Below, one piece after another: positions 8,197 through 19,483 of a stretch of 20,648 nt of DNA. The position numbers and the translations under genes are program-made. The DNA lies in contig MNCI01002256.1 of assembly GCA_015680685.1 (NCBI GenBank), positions 124,946 to 145,593 on the forward strand, written 5' to 3'. The notes under the pieces were generated by a model, which did no database searches, was not told where the DNA came from, and was given only the letters and a program-made list of their open reading frames with translations. The DNA comes from Gnetum montanum. Taxonomy: Eukaryota; Streptophyta; Gnetopsida; Gnetales; Gnetaceae. How positions within the stretch are numbered: position 1 is the stretch's first letter; the number at the start of each line of letters is the position of its first letter.

Positions 8197-11100
8197 TTGT
8201 ACATTATGCAAATCTTTGATGTTTTGTAAAGGACATGTAATCCTATGTTGTAGCTACTAGCTCCATGGTCTTGTATGTGAGTTAACTAAGGAGTATTTTT
8301 GGTTAATTTTCTACTTAGTCATGGTGCATCAACTTATTTATTATATATAGGAAACTAAAGAACTTTGAACATATAATAATGCTTAACTTAGAAAATAGTG
8401 ATAGGTTAGGTTGTAGATTAAGATGTTGATTTTTATTACAAAATGATATTTTTAATAAAATTGTATCTTTTGTTTGTCATTGGTTGTATTTGTATGGTAT
8501 GTTGTGATTTCTTATCTATAGTGTCAATGCTTTAGTACTTTGCACTTGTTTCATTATATTTTTTTTTTGATAACACCTTGTTTGGATGGATGTTTGGACC
8601 TATTTTTGTAGTTTGGTTTAGTAGTATTGATTGATTTGACATTAATTTGGCATAGGTATTGGTTTAGATTACTATTAATGAACTAGCTTAAATATTTAAC
8701 TTAGCATTTATTTTTTTGAACATGTTGTGCAGAAAGTTTGATGCTTATGTTAATGATTTTTAGATGTTATTGATTCTTATAGGCATTAGGTTGCATTCTA
8801 CTTCTTACCATTGAGCTATTATCATTGTCACAGCTTTTTTTTCTAGCAATCAATATTTTTTGCTTCATTGGTAATGAACAATGTTTTGAACAAATGTAGA
8901 TGTGATGTAGTAGATTGTAATGTAACTTCTAAGCTTTGACAATGCAATATCAATAAATACCTATAAATACAAACCACCTATCATATTAATGGAAGTAATT
9001 AATGTTATAAATAGAAAAAATTTGTTAGTTTATTTTTGTGAGTTCTCTAAAAGTTAGTGAGTGCTTGTAGCATGATTTTGAGTAGCTGTACAATTTTGTT
9101 ATTGGAGTACATTATACCTAGGCACTTTTCATGATTGATAATAAAGATCAAGATATTTTCTCTTCATTGCAATATTCTGACTTAGAACAAATTTTACTTT
9201 CCATGTATTTTACTTTTCTATGTAACATAGATTAATGTTTACATTCTCATGCAGTTATCTTAATAATTTACTTTCCAATGCATGCTACTAATATTAGAAT
9301 AAGCACAATTAAATTTGAATTCTTTCACTTGGTATAAAATTCTTGCCTAAGATAACCCTTACTCCTTGGTATGTTTGTGATTTGAACCCTTAATGTTTTG
9401 TTTATAGACCTGTATGTATGTTTATTAATCTCTTTCTTATTTTGACTAAGCTTTTGTATGTGATGTGAGCTATTTTCCTAGCTATGTTCCTTTACTTTTA
9501 ATATATTTTCTAAGATTTATTTTAATTTTTTATTTCTTTTAATTTTCATTTATTTAAATACTTTTTCCATGTGGTAGTATTTTTTTATATGTTTATATTT
9601 CTATCTTTTAGTAGTTTTTAATATTTCTAGTATTTTGGATTATCTGTTAATTTAGTACATGTGCACTAATCTTTTTTTTTTTTTTAGAATTTTGAGTTAG
9701 TAGTTACCAAGTCATTGGTACATGAGGTACTACTTTGGTTTTGATATGATTTGTTTATGTAGTTTATATTTTTTCTAAATTATAATTTTATATTTTATTC
9801 TAATTTTTAATTTTTCTTTAGATTATGGTTTAGACGATCTTATGCTAAGCTTTCATTAGCTATATTTTTGGATGTAAGACCTTGTTATTAGTTTGGGCTT
9901 AGACATAGCTATCAACGTGGGGGTTAGACATAACCATTAACTTTGCTCATAGGAGTTGCCCATTAGGCTAGCATCGATTCATGTTAGAGAAAGGAATTAA
10001 AAACATTTTTAGAAATTTGAATTTAGTTTTTTCCATGAAAGATCACCTTGCCCAATGCTACTAAACCCTTGCCAGAATATAAAATAGAAAATTTTTCGTT
10101 GAGAGATACCTTTTTCCTTGCCTTTCCAACATTTGGGAGATTGAGCTAGAGAGGGAGACCTTATTGGATTGGCTAGGAGCTAGCTAGATCTAGATCTATA
10201 GCCAACAAGATTTGCACAGTCAACATAAGACCTACAATAAGTCATATTTCTATATCTTGTTTCAAATCTTGCCTAGATTCCATTGTTCATTTGTTGTTTT
10301 GCCTAGGATATGTGACTTGCCAAGGAGATTAAAGACTTGTAAGGATCCTTTTCCATAGTGCTATTAATTTTAGGTAGGATAATGTGGTGTTTTACTTCTT
10401 TGGGTTTTGGTATTTTCTTAGTGTTCTTCTTATTTGACTGATTCCATTTATTTAACAATATTTTTTGATTTACTTGAATTCTCAGATATGAATATCTTAA
10501 AATTATTTTCTACAATTTGGTTATTTTTAAGATCTATTATTATGCATGGGATATTAGTGAATGTTTTAACCAAGTTTGATCACATTTTTTGTTCATTTTG
10601 AATTTTGCCATAAATTTAGCTATAGAACAAGGGTTTTCAATTGTTTTTCATGTTTTTAACCCAGAGATGACTCGAGATGATACTTAGTATGTCAGTGTGG
10701 ACCTCAAGATACCCTTTTTCATCCATGGCAACCTGGTCTTGAGGTCATGATGAATGTTTTATATTATTTTTAAACATATGGAAACTAATGAAGCAAGTTT
10801 TCTAAAGTGATCCATGGCCTTTGGGCAATATAAAATTATGAAAATGAGAAAAATGATATTTTTAGGACTCCTGGAATGTCTAAAAACTAGAATCAGCGGC
10901 ATTTTAGTAGTTGTGGAAGCCTAGAAAGATCCTACTATGTTTAGATTTCCATTTGAAAATATTTTAATATTTTTCATGCATTCATATGTATTTATATTTT
11001 GGGCTTTGATCCTATTTGACACATTAGAACTTTTGGTTTCACAACATTATTAACCTATTGGCTTAAATCTTTTAGTTTGAACATTTAACATTTTGGCAAA

Positions 11101-11351
11101 TCTATCCAACCACCTTTTGTCTAACATAATATGGGATTTAGAATTGTGTGCTATTTAGCAAACATATGAATTTCAAACTCATCAACTATAGGCTTGATGT
11201 GAGATTTTGACTTCTTAACTATTTGGTTTGAAATAGTTGACTTCATTGGACGTTTAGATTCATTTCCTCCATCATCTTGTAATTTTTTTGTTGGATCTAT
11301 TATCTATTTGGTATTCAATTTGGTTTCACTAATTTGAAAAATATATGTGTT
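8197..11351. other. Long AT-rich region with no supportable gene
   Basis: All frames are short and none shows a recognisable domain. Poly-T tracts (about 8561-8569 and 9672-9685) may be decayed poly(A) tails of minus-strand insertions. A 10-bp perfect inverted repeat, gacctcaaga and tcttgaggtc (10700-10709 and 10737-10746), could form a small hairpin. A TATA-like tataaaatag (near 10077), followed by a purine-rich gagagggagacc stretch, recalls an LTR leader, but no termini could be fixed. Confidence 0.35.
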
Positions 11352-11490
11352 AGACTTATCAAACATTTGATAGTATGTGGATTTTAGACTCATTAATCAT
11401 TTGTTAATATATGGGTTATAGACTCACCAATTTGATAATATGTGAACTTGAAACTCACCGATCATATGATAATATGTAAGTTATAGACTT
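11352..11490 (+). repeat. Minisatellite, about four units of 32-34 bp
   Basis: Units start at about 11352, 11386, 11420 and 11452, with a fifth partial unit at 11485. Each has the form agactcaycaa-catttgataatatgtg followed by a gtta-like end. Variation between units is substantial, so the array is old. Weakly similar units may extend left towards 11180. Confidence 0.75.
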
Positions 11491-12437
11491 ACCAATATTT
11501 TTTTTGGATGGGTTAATGTGTGGTGGTTAAATCTTTATTTTATTGGTTTAATTACTAGTCATATTTCTATTTTTTTGATGCATTAGTTTCATATATACAT
11601 TTGTCTACTAACTTTTGGTTGCAACTAACCCATGTCTATGATTGTCCAACTATCTGATGTCTCCAACCAAACTCATAACAGAGTATTTATTGGTTTTTAC
11701 ACCCTAGTTAGTCTAGGACTAATTCCCTTGCTATTTTTATGTTGTCCAGGTAACTATGTTAGCTTAGATGAGGAGGATTTAGAGGATGGTATTGATGATT
11801 AATTTATGTTTGTAAGCTATCTAACTAAGATTACATTTTTAGTTCAAGTTGGGTTCTATGTTATAATATTTAATTAGAATTATGAATTTAGTATTTTTTG
11901 TGGAACTTGTATAATGTTTTGTTTATTTTTAGTGTAGTTTGATTTTTCTTTGGATTTGGTTATTTACATTTCATTATGCATTTTCTAGTTTCATCTGTTT
12001 ATGTAATGTTGGTGCTCAATCTCTATTAGATATGACTATAATATGGATTTCCATTTTATCTAGTATGGTTCCATTGGATCATAATTCATTTTCTAAGTTT
12101 TCAATTATTTATGCTGTAATTTAATTTTTGTTGTTATTTCCATAACACTATGATTATTACTTTTTAGTTTGGGAAATTAAGTCATATCCTTTTTTAGTAA
12201 TGAATGGGTTAGGTTTAGCATGTATGGGGTTGTTACCATTGTTTTTATCATGTTTTATATTTTGTAGCATATTTTTTCTTTCCCAATGCACCTATTATAT
12301 AAATGCCTACTACTACTCTTGTTAGTTTTTCTTGATATTTATTTAATTTTAGTAAGAAAAATTTTATTTTTCATATATTTATGTGTATAATGTAAGTAAT
12401 ACCTTTTTAGCCTAAGCTTGGTTAGTGGGGTATTACA
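11491..12437. other. Non-genic DNA ending in an LTR-like terminus
   Basis: Near 11766-11803 a short frame ends in an acidic tail, LDEEDLEDGIDD, followed by a stop. The acidic run is notable but has no supporting upstream coding sequence. The block closes with ttagtggggtattaca (to 12437), whose reverse complement begins TGTAATACCCC, a terminus common in plant Ty3-type LTRs. An old LTR may end here, on either strand. No start, target duplication or partner copy was found. The small plus-strand frame at 11939-12124 has no recognisable features. Confidence 0.35.
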
Positions 12438-12635
12438 CTTGATATAACTAGCAATGAACACTTAGTGACCCAACAACCATTATGTGAATTCAAGATGTGT
12501 ATGAAAGATTAGGAATGTATGCTCAATCACCTTAGACTAGATTAGAATGCACTTTACTACTATTTAGATTGATTTAATAATTTTCTATATTTTAATATTG
12601 TTAATTAAAATGCCAAGAAACATGATCATTATATG
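12438..12635. other. Short non-genic spacer
   Basis: This lies between the LTR-like terminus and repeat R copy 2. No coding or RNA features were seen. Confidence 0.4.
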
Positions 12636-12835
12636 CCTCACATAGAAATAAACCATACATCTTAAACCACACTTAGTCCAAGTGCGAAGATAGTAATCTA
12701 CAATAAGCTATCAACTATCTAGATTCTAACCTAGCTTAGTCGATAGATTATGACACAGTATCTCATAATACTTGTGGATCATATGGTTAGACATAGGTAA
12801 CACTTGTCACTCATCATGAATGCTATTGCTAAGGA
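12636..12835 (+). repeat. Dispersed repeat R, copy 2
   Basis: This aligns with window bases 1-165 in the same orientation. Shared blocks are agtc-aggtg-gaagatagt, the ctaactatctag/tcaactatctagatt block, ctagcttagtc versus ctagtccatc, gaccagatag-cac versus gatagattatgacac, and catatggttagacatagg...cactcatcatg. It has lost most CpGs that copy 1 keeps and is more decayed. Confidence 0.62.
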
Positions 12836-13193
12836 TTGGTGCTAAGTATTTAAAACTAGTTGATATTATAAATAATTGTTGTTACAAGCTTAATGATTTA
12901 TCCTTTAAGAATCTTCATATTTTTTAAGTTACACGCACATTAATTTAACATGTCTACTTTTCATAGGAATGTCACCTATTAATAATCCTATATGAGGTAA
13001 TGATAAGGTCAATAGAAAAAATGATGATGTTCCCTATTAAGTGAAGGTAATCTATCATCATCTAGATTCCTACTATTCATAATTTATCTTCATCTTCCAC
13101 CAAAATAAACAAATGCAATGGCATAATCTACAAAGCAACATTATGCTACTACTTGATTGAGTAGCTTGATCAATGCTCATTGCTGCATAGATG
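12836..13193. other. Non-genic spacer left of the Copia LTR
   Basis: No gene was seen. The bases directly before the LTR start (gcatagatg, to 13193) would hold the target duplication, but the partner 3' LTR is absent, so it cannot be tested. Confidence 0.4.
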
Positions 13194-13458
13194 TGTTGAC
13201 CTTTTGGTATGTCAAAACCTTATGGAAAATGGAGAACATAAAATGTTGTGAAATGTGATGATTTTGCAAGGCATGAATGAGAACTCAAGAAGTGAGATAT
13301 ATAAAGAGATGTCAAAGAAGAGACCTCATGGACAAGATATGAGCATGGATAAGCATGGATAAAGATGAATCCTATGAGCCAAATGAAGATGCTCCAAGGA
13401 TTGGGAAGAAGCCAAATCAATGAGAGAAAGCCTCAAGAACTAGAGCTCAAATGTTGAG

Positions 13459-13665
13459 AAGACATCTCCAAGGAATAGAAGATGTCTTGGCCAAAATGAA
13501 GTCTTTCACAGGAAGAGATCCCCTAAAAATAGGATATGTCTCCTTTGGAAAGAAGATGTTTGCATTGAGACATCTCCTTACAGATGTTCCACTTCAAAAA
13601 GATATCTCTCTGTAGATTTGAGGCAGATCTCAAGTAGACATTTCAACTTCAAAGAAGATATCTAC
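13459..13665 (+). promoter_or_regulatory. Cluster of gacatctc / gaagatgtc motifs in LTR U3
   Basis: The motif gacatctcc occurs at 13461 and 13569, with variants gatatctctc (13601), gacatttca (13637) and agatatcta (13656). Inverted or related gaagatgt forms lie at 13479 and 13552. They sit upstream of the probable transcription start, where LTR enhancers lie. An enhancer role is inferred from position and repetition only. The cluster is missing in the solo LTR. Confidence 0.45.
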
Positions 13666-13956
13666 ACTACCCATTAGTTGTTGCATGAATTTTGAGGTGC
13701 TTTTGGAAACTTTGAGGCTATATGAAGACATCGAATTCTTGAAAAAGTACAAGCATTTTCAACATCAAAGTAATCATTGTCTATTCTATTCTATTGTATT
13801 TTTGTACTTCATTTGTCATATCATTTTCTTGATTGTAGAATTGTGCTTCAAAGTACAAGGACCTATAATTAGAGTTAAACTCTTTCCTTGTGTTTTTGTT
13901 TCTCTCTTGTTGCCCTGTTGGGGTTGATGTGCTTCTTGCAAGAAGGCATTGTAATT

Positions 13957-14163
13957 GAGCTTGTCAGGATCCTGCAATATTGAGTATTTGTGCAATGTCA
14001 AAACACTTCAGAGAAAGCTCAATTTTTTAAAGGTTTAGGGATCCTTAAAACCACACTCTAAGCTTGTTGGGACCTTGTGGGGTTGAGTGGTTTTGTAGTG
14101 ATGAAACACTTCAAAGTGGGGCTTAGAGCTTGTATAGGGTGTGGTACCCTTCAAACCATATTT
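13957..14163 (+). repeat. Two-unit tandem duplication (about 103 bp) inside the 5' LTR
   Basis: Unit 1 (13957-14059) and unit 2 (14060-14163) share the (g)agcttgt-ggga-cct start, a ttgagt block, aaacacttca and a cca-a-t-tt end. It is the same arrangement as 1414-1622 in the solo LTR. Confidence 0.68.
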
Positions 14164-14327
14164 TAGAGAAACAAAGTCAAGAGGTGTGCAAGGAATCTAC
14201 TTTTTGGGTGTTGACTATCCAAGTTGGGGAACCATGTTAAATTTGGGTGTGGTTTTTATTGCTAATCAATTTTTATTTGAGAACTTATTCAACCCCCTTC
14301 CCCCTCCCTCTAAGTTCTTGATCCTCA

Positions 14328-14345
14328 AGTATTATTGAAGCCTAC
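14328..14345 (+). other. Degenerate primer-binding site (initiator tRNA-Met type)
   Basis: Directly after the LTR, agtattattgaagcctac can be aligned with the plant Copia primer-binding consensus TGGTATCAGAGCC, with one substitution in the core and small insertions. Position and order (LTR, site, gag ATG at 14383) support the call; the sequence match alone would be weak. Confidence 0.45.
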
Positions 14346-14382
14346 TACTCTTTCATTCAATGTCAACTTTCAAGAGTAAACT

Positions 14383-16240
14383 ATGGAGGGAACATCTTAC
14401 ACAAAGCCACCAATGTTCAATGGGTTCGATTTTGCCTATTGAAAGGCAAGGATGCATGGCTTCTTTAATTCTATGAAGTTTGAAGTATGGGAGTCCATCC
14501 TCAAAGGCTACACATTGCCCATTGACAGTACAACAAAGGTCATTAAGCTCCACAGAAAGTGTTCGTAAGAAGAAAGAGATAAGTTTATGCATGATTCTAA
14601 AGAGAAAAAGTGTTTATATTGTGCATTGAATAAGTCTAAATTTAATAAAGTACCTGTATGTAAAATTGCCAAAGAAATTTGGGAAAATTTAGAAGCAACC
14701 TATGAGGGAACATTAATAGGTAAGCAATCTAAACTTTTATTCTTGCAAAGTGAGTATGATAAACTTAGAATGAGAGAAGGTGAGAAAATAAAAGATTATT
14801 TTTTTGGGGGAAACAATCTAGTTGTGGATATCAAGGGCATAGGCAAGGACTTTCCTGAGAGTAATGTAATAATAAAAATGATTAGGACATTATAACTAGA
14901 ATTTAGACCTAAGATCACAGCCATGGAGGAGGTTAGAGATTTTTTAATTTTAAAATTTGAAGAGCTCCGAAGTGCTCTTATTACTTATGAAATGATCCTC
15001 ATAAGAGAAGGGACAAATAAAGAAAAGCCCATTGCCCTAAAATCTACCTCGAAGGAAAAGAAACCTATTAGGCACGATGTGACCAATGAAGAAGAAATAG
15101 CACTCATATCTCGAAGGTTGCAAAGGCTTATGAAAAAGAGGAATTAGAGCTACAATCAAGAAGGATCCAATCAATTTAGAGGTAAGAAAAGAGGTAAAAA
15201 TATTTTCAATTCTAATTTTGATTCTTCTTCAATAGAATGTTGGGTATGTGATGGAAGAGGCCATGTGGCCTTTGAATATCCTAGTAATGGCAGGTTACAA
15301 CAGAGGGACAAAGTGATATGGAAACAAAAAAGACCAACTTCTACACTAGCTAGGATGATGGTGAAAAAAGTAAAGAAGAGGTGGATGAGGCTAGAAAAGA
15401 TTCACATCTCATTTGCATGGCTCTCACAAATATTGATGTTGGCCTCTTAGATGATGAATTTGAAAATGAGGAAGAGAGGTATGAACTTTTGTGCAATGAA
15501 CTTTTATCTTTTCAAAATCTTTGCACAAAGTTGAATAAAAAATAAAAATTAATGATCAAGACATTATTTCATTAAATATAAAGATTTTAGGTCTTACAAA
15601 AGAAATCTCAAACCTAAGGGTTGAGAATGAAAAACTAACCAAGTCTAATGAGCAGGTTATGGAAGAAATTGCAAATGCTAAACTTGTAAATGAGAGGTTA
15701 GTCAAAGGAAAAGAATCCCTCCAAATGGTTCTTGGAGAAGGAATAAGTCCAAATGACAAAAGTGGTCTAGGATGTTGTCAATAGGAATAAGCATCTACAA
15801 AAACCTCATCTAAACAAGAAAGCACTTCAAAGATTAAGGTAACCAGTAGCACTACAAGTAATCAAAAGGTAACTCTAAGGGTTGATTACTTTAATCATAA
15901 TAGAAATATTGAATGTTATTATTGTAGTAGGTTTGGACATAAGTAATGGAATTGAAATTTAAAATATTATCACATAAATACTTGGTCATATCATAAGACT
16001 CCTTGGTCTTACCCAAATGCACCTAGAAAGGAAAGTATGCAAGATCATAGGAAAAAAATGGACAACTCAAAAGGACATGGAAGTCAAGAAAGAATGGAGA
16101 ATTAAAAGGAAGGAACATGAAAATGAGGAGACTCTCTTCAAAAAATTCATGAGAGGAAGCCAAGCCTTGGAAATCGAAGAAGTTTGTATGAGACCAAAAA
16201 CCTCAAAAGAGGAATCTCATTCTCAAGCATACTAGAAATC
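14383..16240 (+). pseudogene. Copia-type gag pseudogene with two decayed zinc knuckles
   Basis: From ATG at 14383 the protein starts MEGTSYTKPPMFNGFDFAY, then a TGA at 14440 where the family has Trp (FxYWKARM). It continues in one frame through KIAKEIWENLEATYEG, LLFLQSEYDKLRMREGEKI and MEEVRDFLILKFEELRSAL, which is the UBN2/Retrotran_gag_2 fold of plant Copia elements. In-frame stops are at about 14566, 14893 and 15145. A zinc knuckle, CWVCDGRGHVAFEY, is at 15238-15279; its last Cys is now Tyr. After a frame change near 15350 comes an acidic, coiled-coil tail (about 15370-15780) and a second knuckle, CYYCSRFGHK (15914-15955), with stops in its end. Protease, integrase and reverse transcriptase do not follow, so the element is truncated after gag. 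Confidence 0.82.
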
Positions 16241-16326
16241 TACATTCTCTTTAGTAAGAGGGTAAGTAGAGGTAAGTTTTTTATTCATTGTATTATCTTT
16301 TAAGATTATAATACTTGGAAGCCATC
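16241..16326. other. Junction between the Copia remnant and the minus-strand element
   Basis: Copia gag similarity fades here, and repeat R copy 3, belonging to the opposite-strand element, begins on the far side. The breakpoint cannot be placed to the base. One of the two elements probably truncated the other here. Confidence 0.4.
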
Positions 16327-16440
16327 CCTGAGCCTCATTGATGAGTGGTCGAGGTACCCCTATGTCTAGCCATACAAATCACAAAGTGTTCATGCACGAT
16401 CCCATCAAATTTAGTAGACTCACACTAGTTTCTGGTACAT
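16327..16440 (-). repeat. Dispersed repeat R, copy 3 (inverted)
   Basis: Read on the minus strand it matches window bases 50-165: aactagt, cgtgcatga versus cgtgcgatg, tgtatggctagacataggggtacctc versus cgtatggttgagtgtaggggtacctc, then accactcatca. It follows directly downstream of the minus-strand reading frame. Repeat R is therefore best explained as that element's 3' region. Confidence 0.68.
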
Positions 16441-19065
16441 TCCCTTCATGTTGACAAACCAAGTAATGAACTATTTATGTTCGATATCAAATTCCTTGAG
16501 TACGTTTTGTAGCTCCTGGTAGTTGTTCATCCTCTTGGACAGGTTCTTGGCTATTTATCATTGATTAGTGAATCATGCCTTGAGAACTTCAAGTTTAGTG
16601 TTTGCCACCATAATCTTCTGCTTGGTGTCTTTGTGATGCTTGAACTCAGCCTCATATAACAAGTACAAGCTGGCCACCTATTTCTTGAGCTTTGATCATA
16701 GTCATCTAGTAGTTAACATGGCTAGATTTGCATAACAGAGATTGGTAAGACCCATATATTCTATCATCTTCTCTATCTACAACTCCTTTATGCAAATTTC
16801 TGCATTGTTATAGGCATCTATCCCATCAATGAGGGGTTTCCACAACTCTTTCCCTTGTTAGAGTTGTTGGAGGGCTTCATTCACTTTTGCCTTCACTAAA
16901 TGAATGTGTTTCTCATTTACTTACTTTTGTAGACCAACTTTTTCTTTGTAATGGTCCTTAACTCTCTCAAATTTAAGAGCCTCCAATTTTTAGGTGGCTA
17001 CCTCAATTGTAGTTTTCTAGCAAAGGGCACAAACCTCCTCCATGAAGATATTTCTATTTTTTGGTACCAATCTACTCAGTTTTGTGTTTGCTCTAGCTAG
17101 TTACTCCTACTGTTGATGGATGAAATTAGTTAATTGTTACTTGTGCTCATCAACATTCTATAGGCAATGGTTTTCTATGGTCAACTATACGTTCTCTTAC
17201 TAGGTTTGATCCAAGGCCTTCTAAATCTTATGTTGTGCGGCCTTTGCCAAGAATTGGTAGAACACTAATGTCTCCATTGCACCCTCAACCCTTTTTATTC
17301 TAGTGTGAAGTTGTTCCATAGCTTCATCTTTTATTAGTGTTGGGTTGAAGAATGTGGGGTTAGTAATCTAGGCTCTTAATTCAGCAACTTCCACATCCAA
17401 GCATATAGCTATTTCGAGTTGCCCCTCCAATATGATGTCCTTTCCCCTTACCTTAAGAAGCTCCAAATAGGTTGTAGTAATACTATCTAGAAGGTCAAAT
17501 ACATCCAAAAGTATTTGCCTAATTCCCACAAGTTAGTCCAACAATTCTTCATGTTGCATTGCATTTATTCTACCACTTTTTGTTCCTATGAAGATCTACA
17601 CATTGTTGAGTGCAATGAAATTTGATACAGATGCTGCAAGTGCATTGAGCATTTCAAAAATATTGTTAGTGACCACTTTTATTGTAGTCTTCTGCCTTTG
17701 GTGCTACATCACCAATATAGTTACCCCTTCACCCTCCTCCAAGTGCATCAAGAAAGTTGCAACATTCCCAAAGATTTCTTGGAGTGGCTTTTGTTCTACA
17801 AGAGATATTGTGATCTCTTTGATGCTTGGATTCAACCTTGAAGGTAGCTACATTCTTTGGGTTGAGAAAAAAATCCACCTCCATCCATCAAACTTATTGC
17901 CTGAGCCACCTCATTTAGGTGACTCATTGCTGGTCTATACATGGATGGGTCCCCACCATTCATGCTTGCTTGTTGCTCTTGTTCACTCAAGAGCCATTCC
18001 TTGTATTTTTGTAACTATTGGGAAGTTGCAATGATCTCTGGCATAGTTTTTTGAGTGGCTGGTGGAGGTGGTGGTCACTACTCCTCTTCTTGGATAGTCG
18101 TTGCAGGTGTCTTATCTTTCATCATTTCCACCTAGTCGGTGGCCAAAACTTCCCTAACGATGTCATTGGTGTAGCAGGGTATTCCTTCCCTCTAACAAAG
18201 TTTCCTAATGAGGCATGGGAAGGGAAGTGTCTTTCTTCCACATTTATGTTCTTTAGACTGCTTTTCCATCTCTAGGTAAATTAATTGTGGAAGGTTGATG
18301 AGGAATCTTCCACTTAGAGCAATGCATGCTTAGGCGGAGAAGGTAGTGATTTTGCTTGGCCTCATCATGGGATTAAGGTGAAAGTTCATAATCTTGTAGT
18401 GGATCCTTTCTATGAGTGTGAGCACATCAAACTCCTTATGGTTGATACCATAGCATTGTTGAACCCATGCATTCTTTATGTTGGAATTTGCCTGCATCAG
18501 GATCTTAGCAAGAATTTCCCTTATTTCAGGAAACCCAAGCACTATAGTAATGGCCTACACTAAGTAGGACACTGATATGTCCTTGATTTTTTCCATTAAT
18601 CTAGGCTGCATGTTATTCTAGAATAGGAATGTCTCTCTCATGTACCACCCCAAGTGGAAGTGATGATTGGCCACATGGAAGAGGCCTTTAGTTGGTCTAC
18701 ACTTCTTTTGGTGCTTGCTCTAAGAATAGACCAAAGTTTAACTACTAGAGCACTATTTCCTAGACCTCTCACAATTTGATCTAATTTAGGAAAGACTCTA
18801 TTAAGGTCACCTCTAGATATGCTTGTGATGTTGGTGCATCATCCCGATGGGAGTGTTCTGTTGCTATTGCAATTTCTAGAATCTGTTTGATAGATTCCAC
18901 TTCTGCTTCTTCCCTAAGAGGATTTGTGGCATGGATTGCCAGTGGTTCTTCTTGGTCCTATTCTTGGCCTCTTCCCATTCTAGGCTGTTTCTCCTTGGGT
19001 TAAGATGGTCTTGCTTCCTACATGTGCTTTCCTTTTGGTACCATTTGTAGTCACAACACATCCAT
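16430..19065 (-). pseudogene. Decayed transposon-associated (gag-like) protein, about 870 codons
   Basis: A minus-strand frame can be followed from an ATG at 19065 or 19044 (MVPKGKHM) to about 16430, with frame changes near 18750 and 17840. Most of its stops are one C-to-T or G-to-A change from Gln, Arg or Trp. In order it has a charged N-terminus; a globular core (18720-18180) with GLFHVANHHFHLGWYMRET, AWVQQCYGI and LPFPCLIRKLC(stop)REGIP; a Pro run (about 18066-18085); ATQKTMPEIIATSQ; an EWLLSEQEQQASMNGGDP linker; then a long Lys/Glu/Leu-rich coiled-coil stretch with KQILLDVFDLLDSIT-like and KELWKPLIDGIDAY segments. The LPFPCLI-xx-LC-RxG(V/I)P block recalls the 'putative plant transposon protein' family found beside plant retroelements. 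That family call is from memory. Polymerase domains are not seen. Confidence 0.6.
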
Positions 19066-19443
19066 GGATTAGTAGATATAATGTGTAACTCTAAATATTT
19101 GAATAGCAATTTCTCATTAGTTAGTTACACTTTGGCTAAGGTAGGACCATGGCAGATTAATTATTTATTATAAATGTCTCCAAAGCTCGTTGGAAAGGTT
19201 TAACTCTTGTAATTTGGTGTTTTATAGTTGATTTCTTAAACCTTTGTGGGAGTTAGAAAAATGACGAAAAGGTTTTGGTCAAATAATGAAGAGCTTACCT
19301 TTGGTAGCTACAAGATTGAAGAACGAAGTGATTTAGATAAATGGTTTGGAAGTTATGAGCTCAGGAAGGTTTTAAGCTATGGAAAATTTTAAAAATCCTT
19401 TGGCTTTTATGAGAAAATGTAAAATTTTTCAAGTGGGTTGCAT

Positions 19444-19453
19444 CTATTTATAC
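19444..19453 (-). promoter_or_regulatory. TATA box of the minus-strand element
   Basis: On the minus strand this reads gtataaatag, a near-ideal plant TATA box, about 380 bp upstream of the reading frame's first ATG. A start site near 19415-19420 would be expected. A donor-like ccaaag|gtaagc lies at 19304-19293 downstream, so the leader may have contained an intron before the coding region. A possible acceptor (ccttag) is near 19138. Activity is not shown. Confidence 0.5.
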
Positions 19454-19483
19454 TATTTTTCCCTTACATTGATGGGGTCCCAT

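Larger units (their letters stand above)
13194..14327 (+). mobile_element. 5' LTR of a Copia-type retrotransposon
   Basis: It begins TGTTGACCTTTTGGTATGTC, the same 20 bases as the solo LTR at 1063, and ends near ttcttgatcctca. The LTR is longer (about 1,134 bp) because it retains a motif-rich stretch at 13450-13680 lost from the solo copy. It has the family's internal two-unit tandem duplication and the aacttattcaacccccttc 3' end. A degenerate primer-binding site and a gag pseudogene follow in the expected order, which fixes the orientation. The antisense and sense open frames within it (13220-14338) are chance frames. Confidence 0.83.

Noticed and set aside
10700-10746. A transcription terminator or small transposon hairpin
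   Set aside because: The stem is only 10 bp with a 27-base loop and no flanking target duplication or neighbouring gene.
11352-11490. A CRISPR-like array
   Set aside because: Units are contiguous and diverged without unique spacers, and the context is plant nuclear retroelement DNA.
17588-18275. Plus-strand frames of 148 and 85 codons
   Set aside because: They are shadows of the minus-strand pseudogene, whose reading frame has coherent blocks and explained stops. The plus frames have no recognisable domain.
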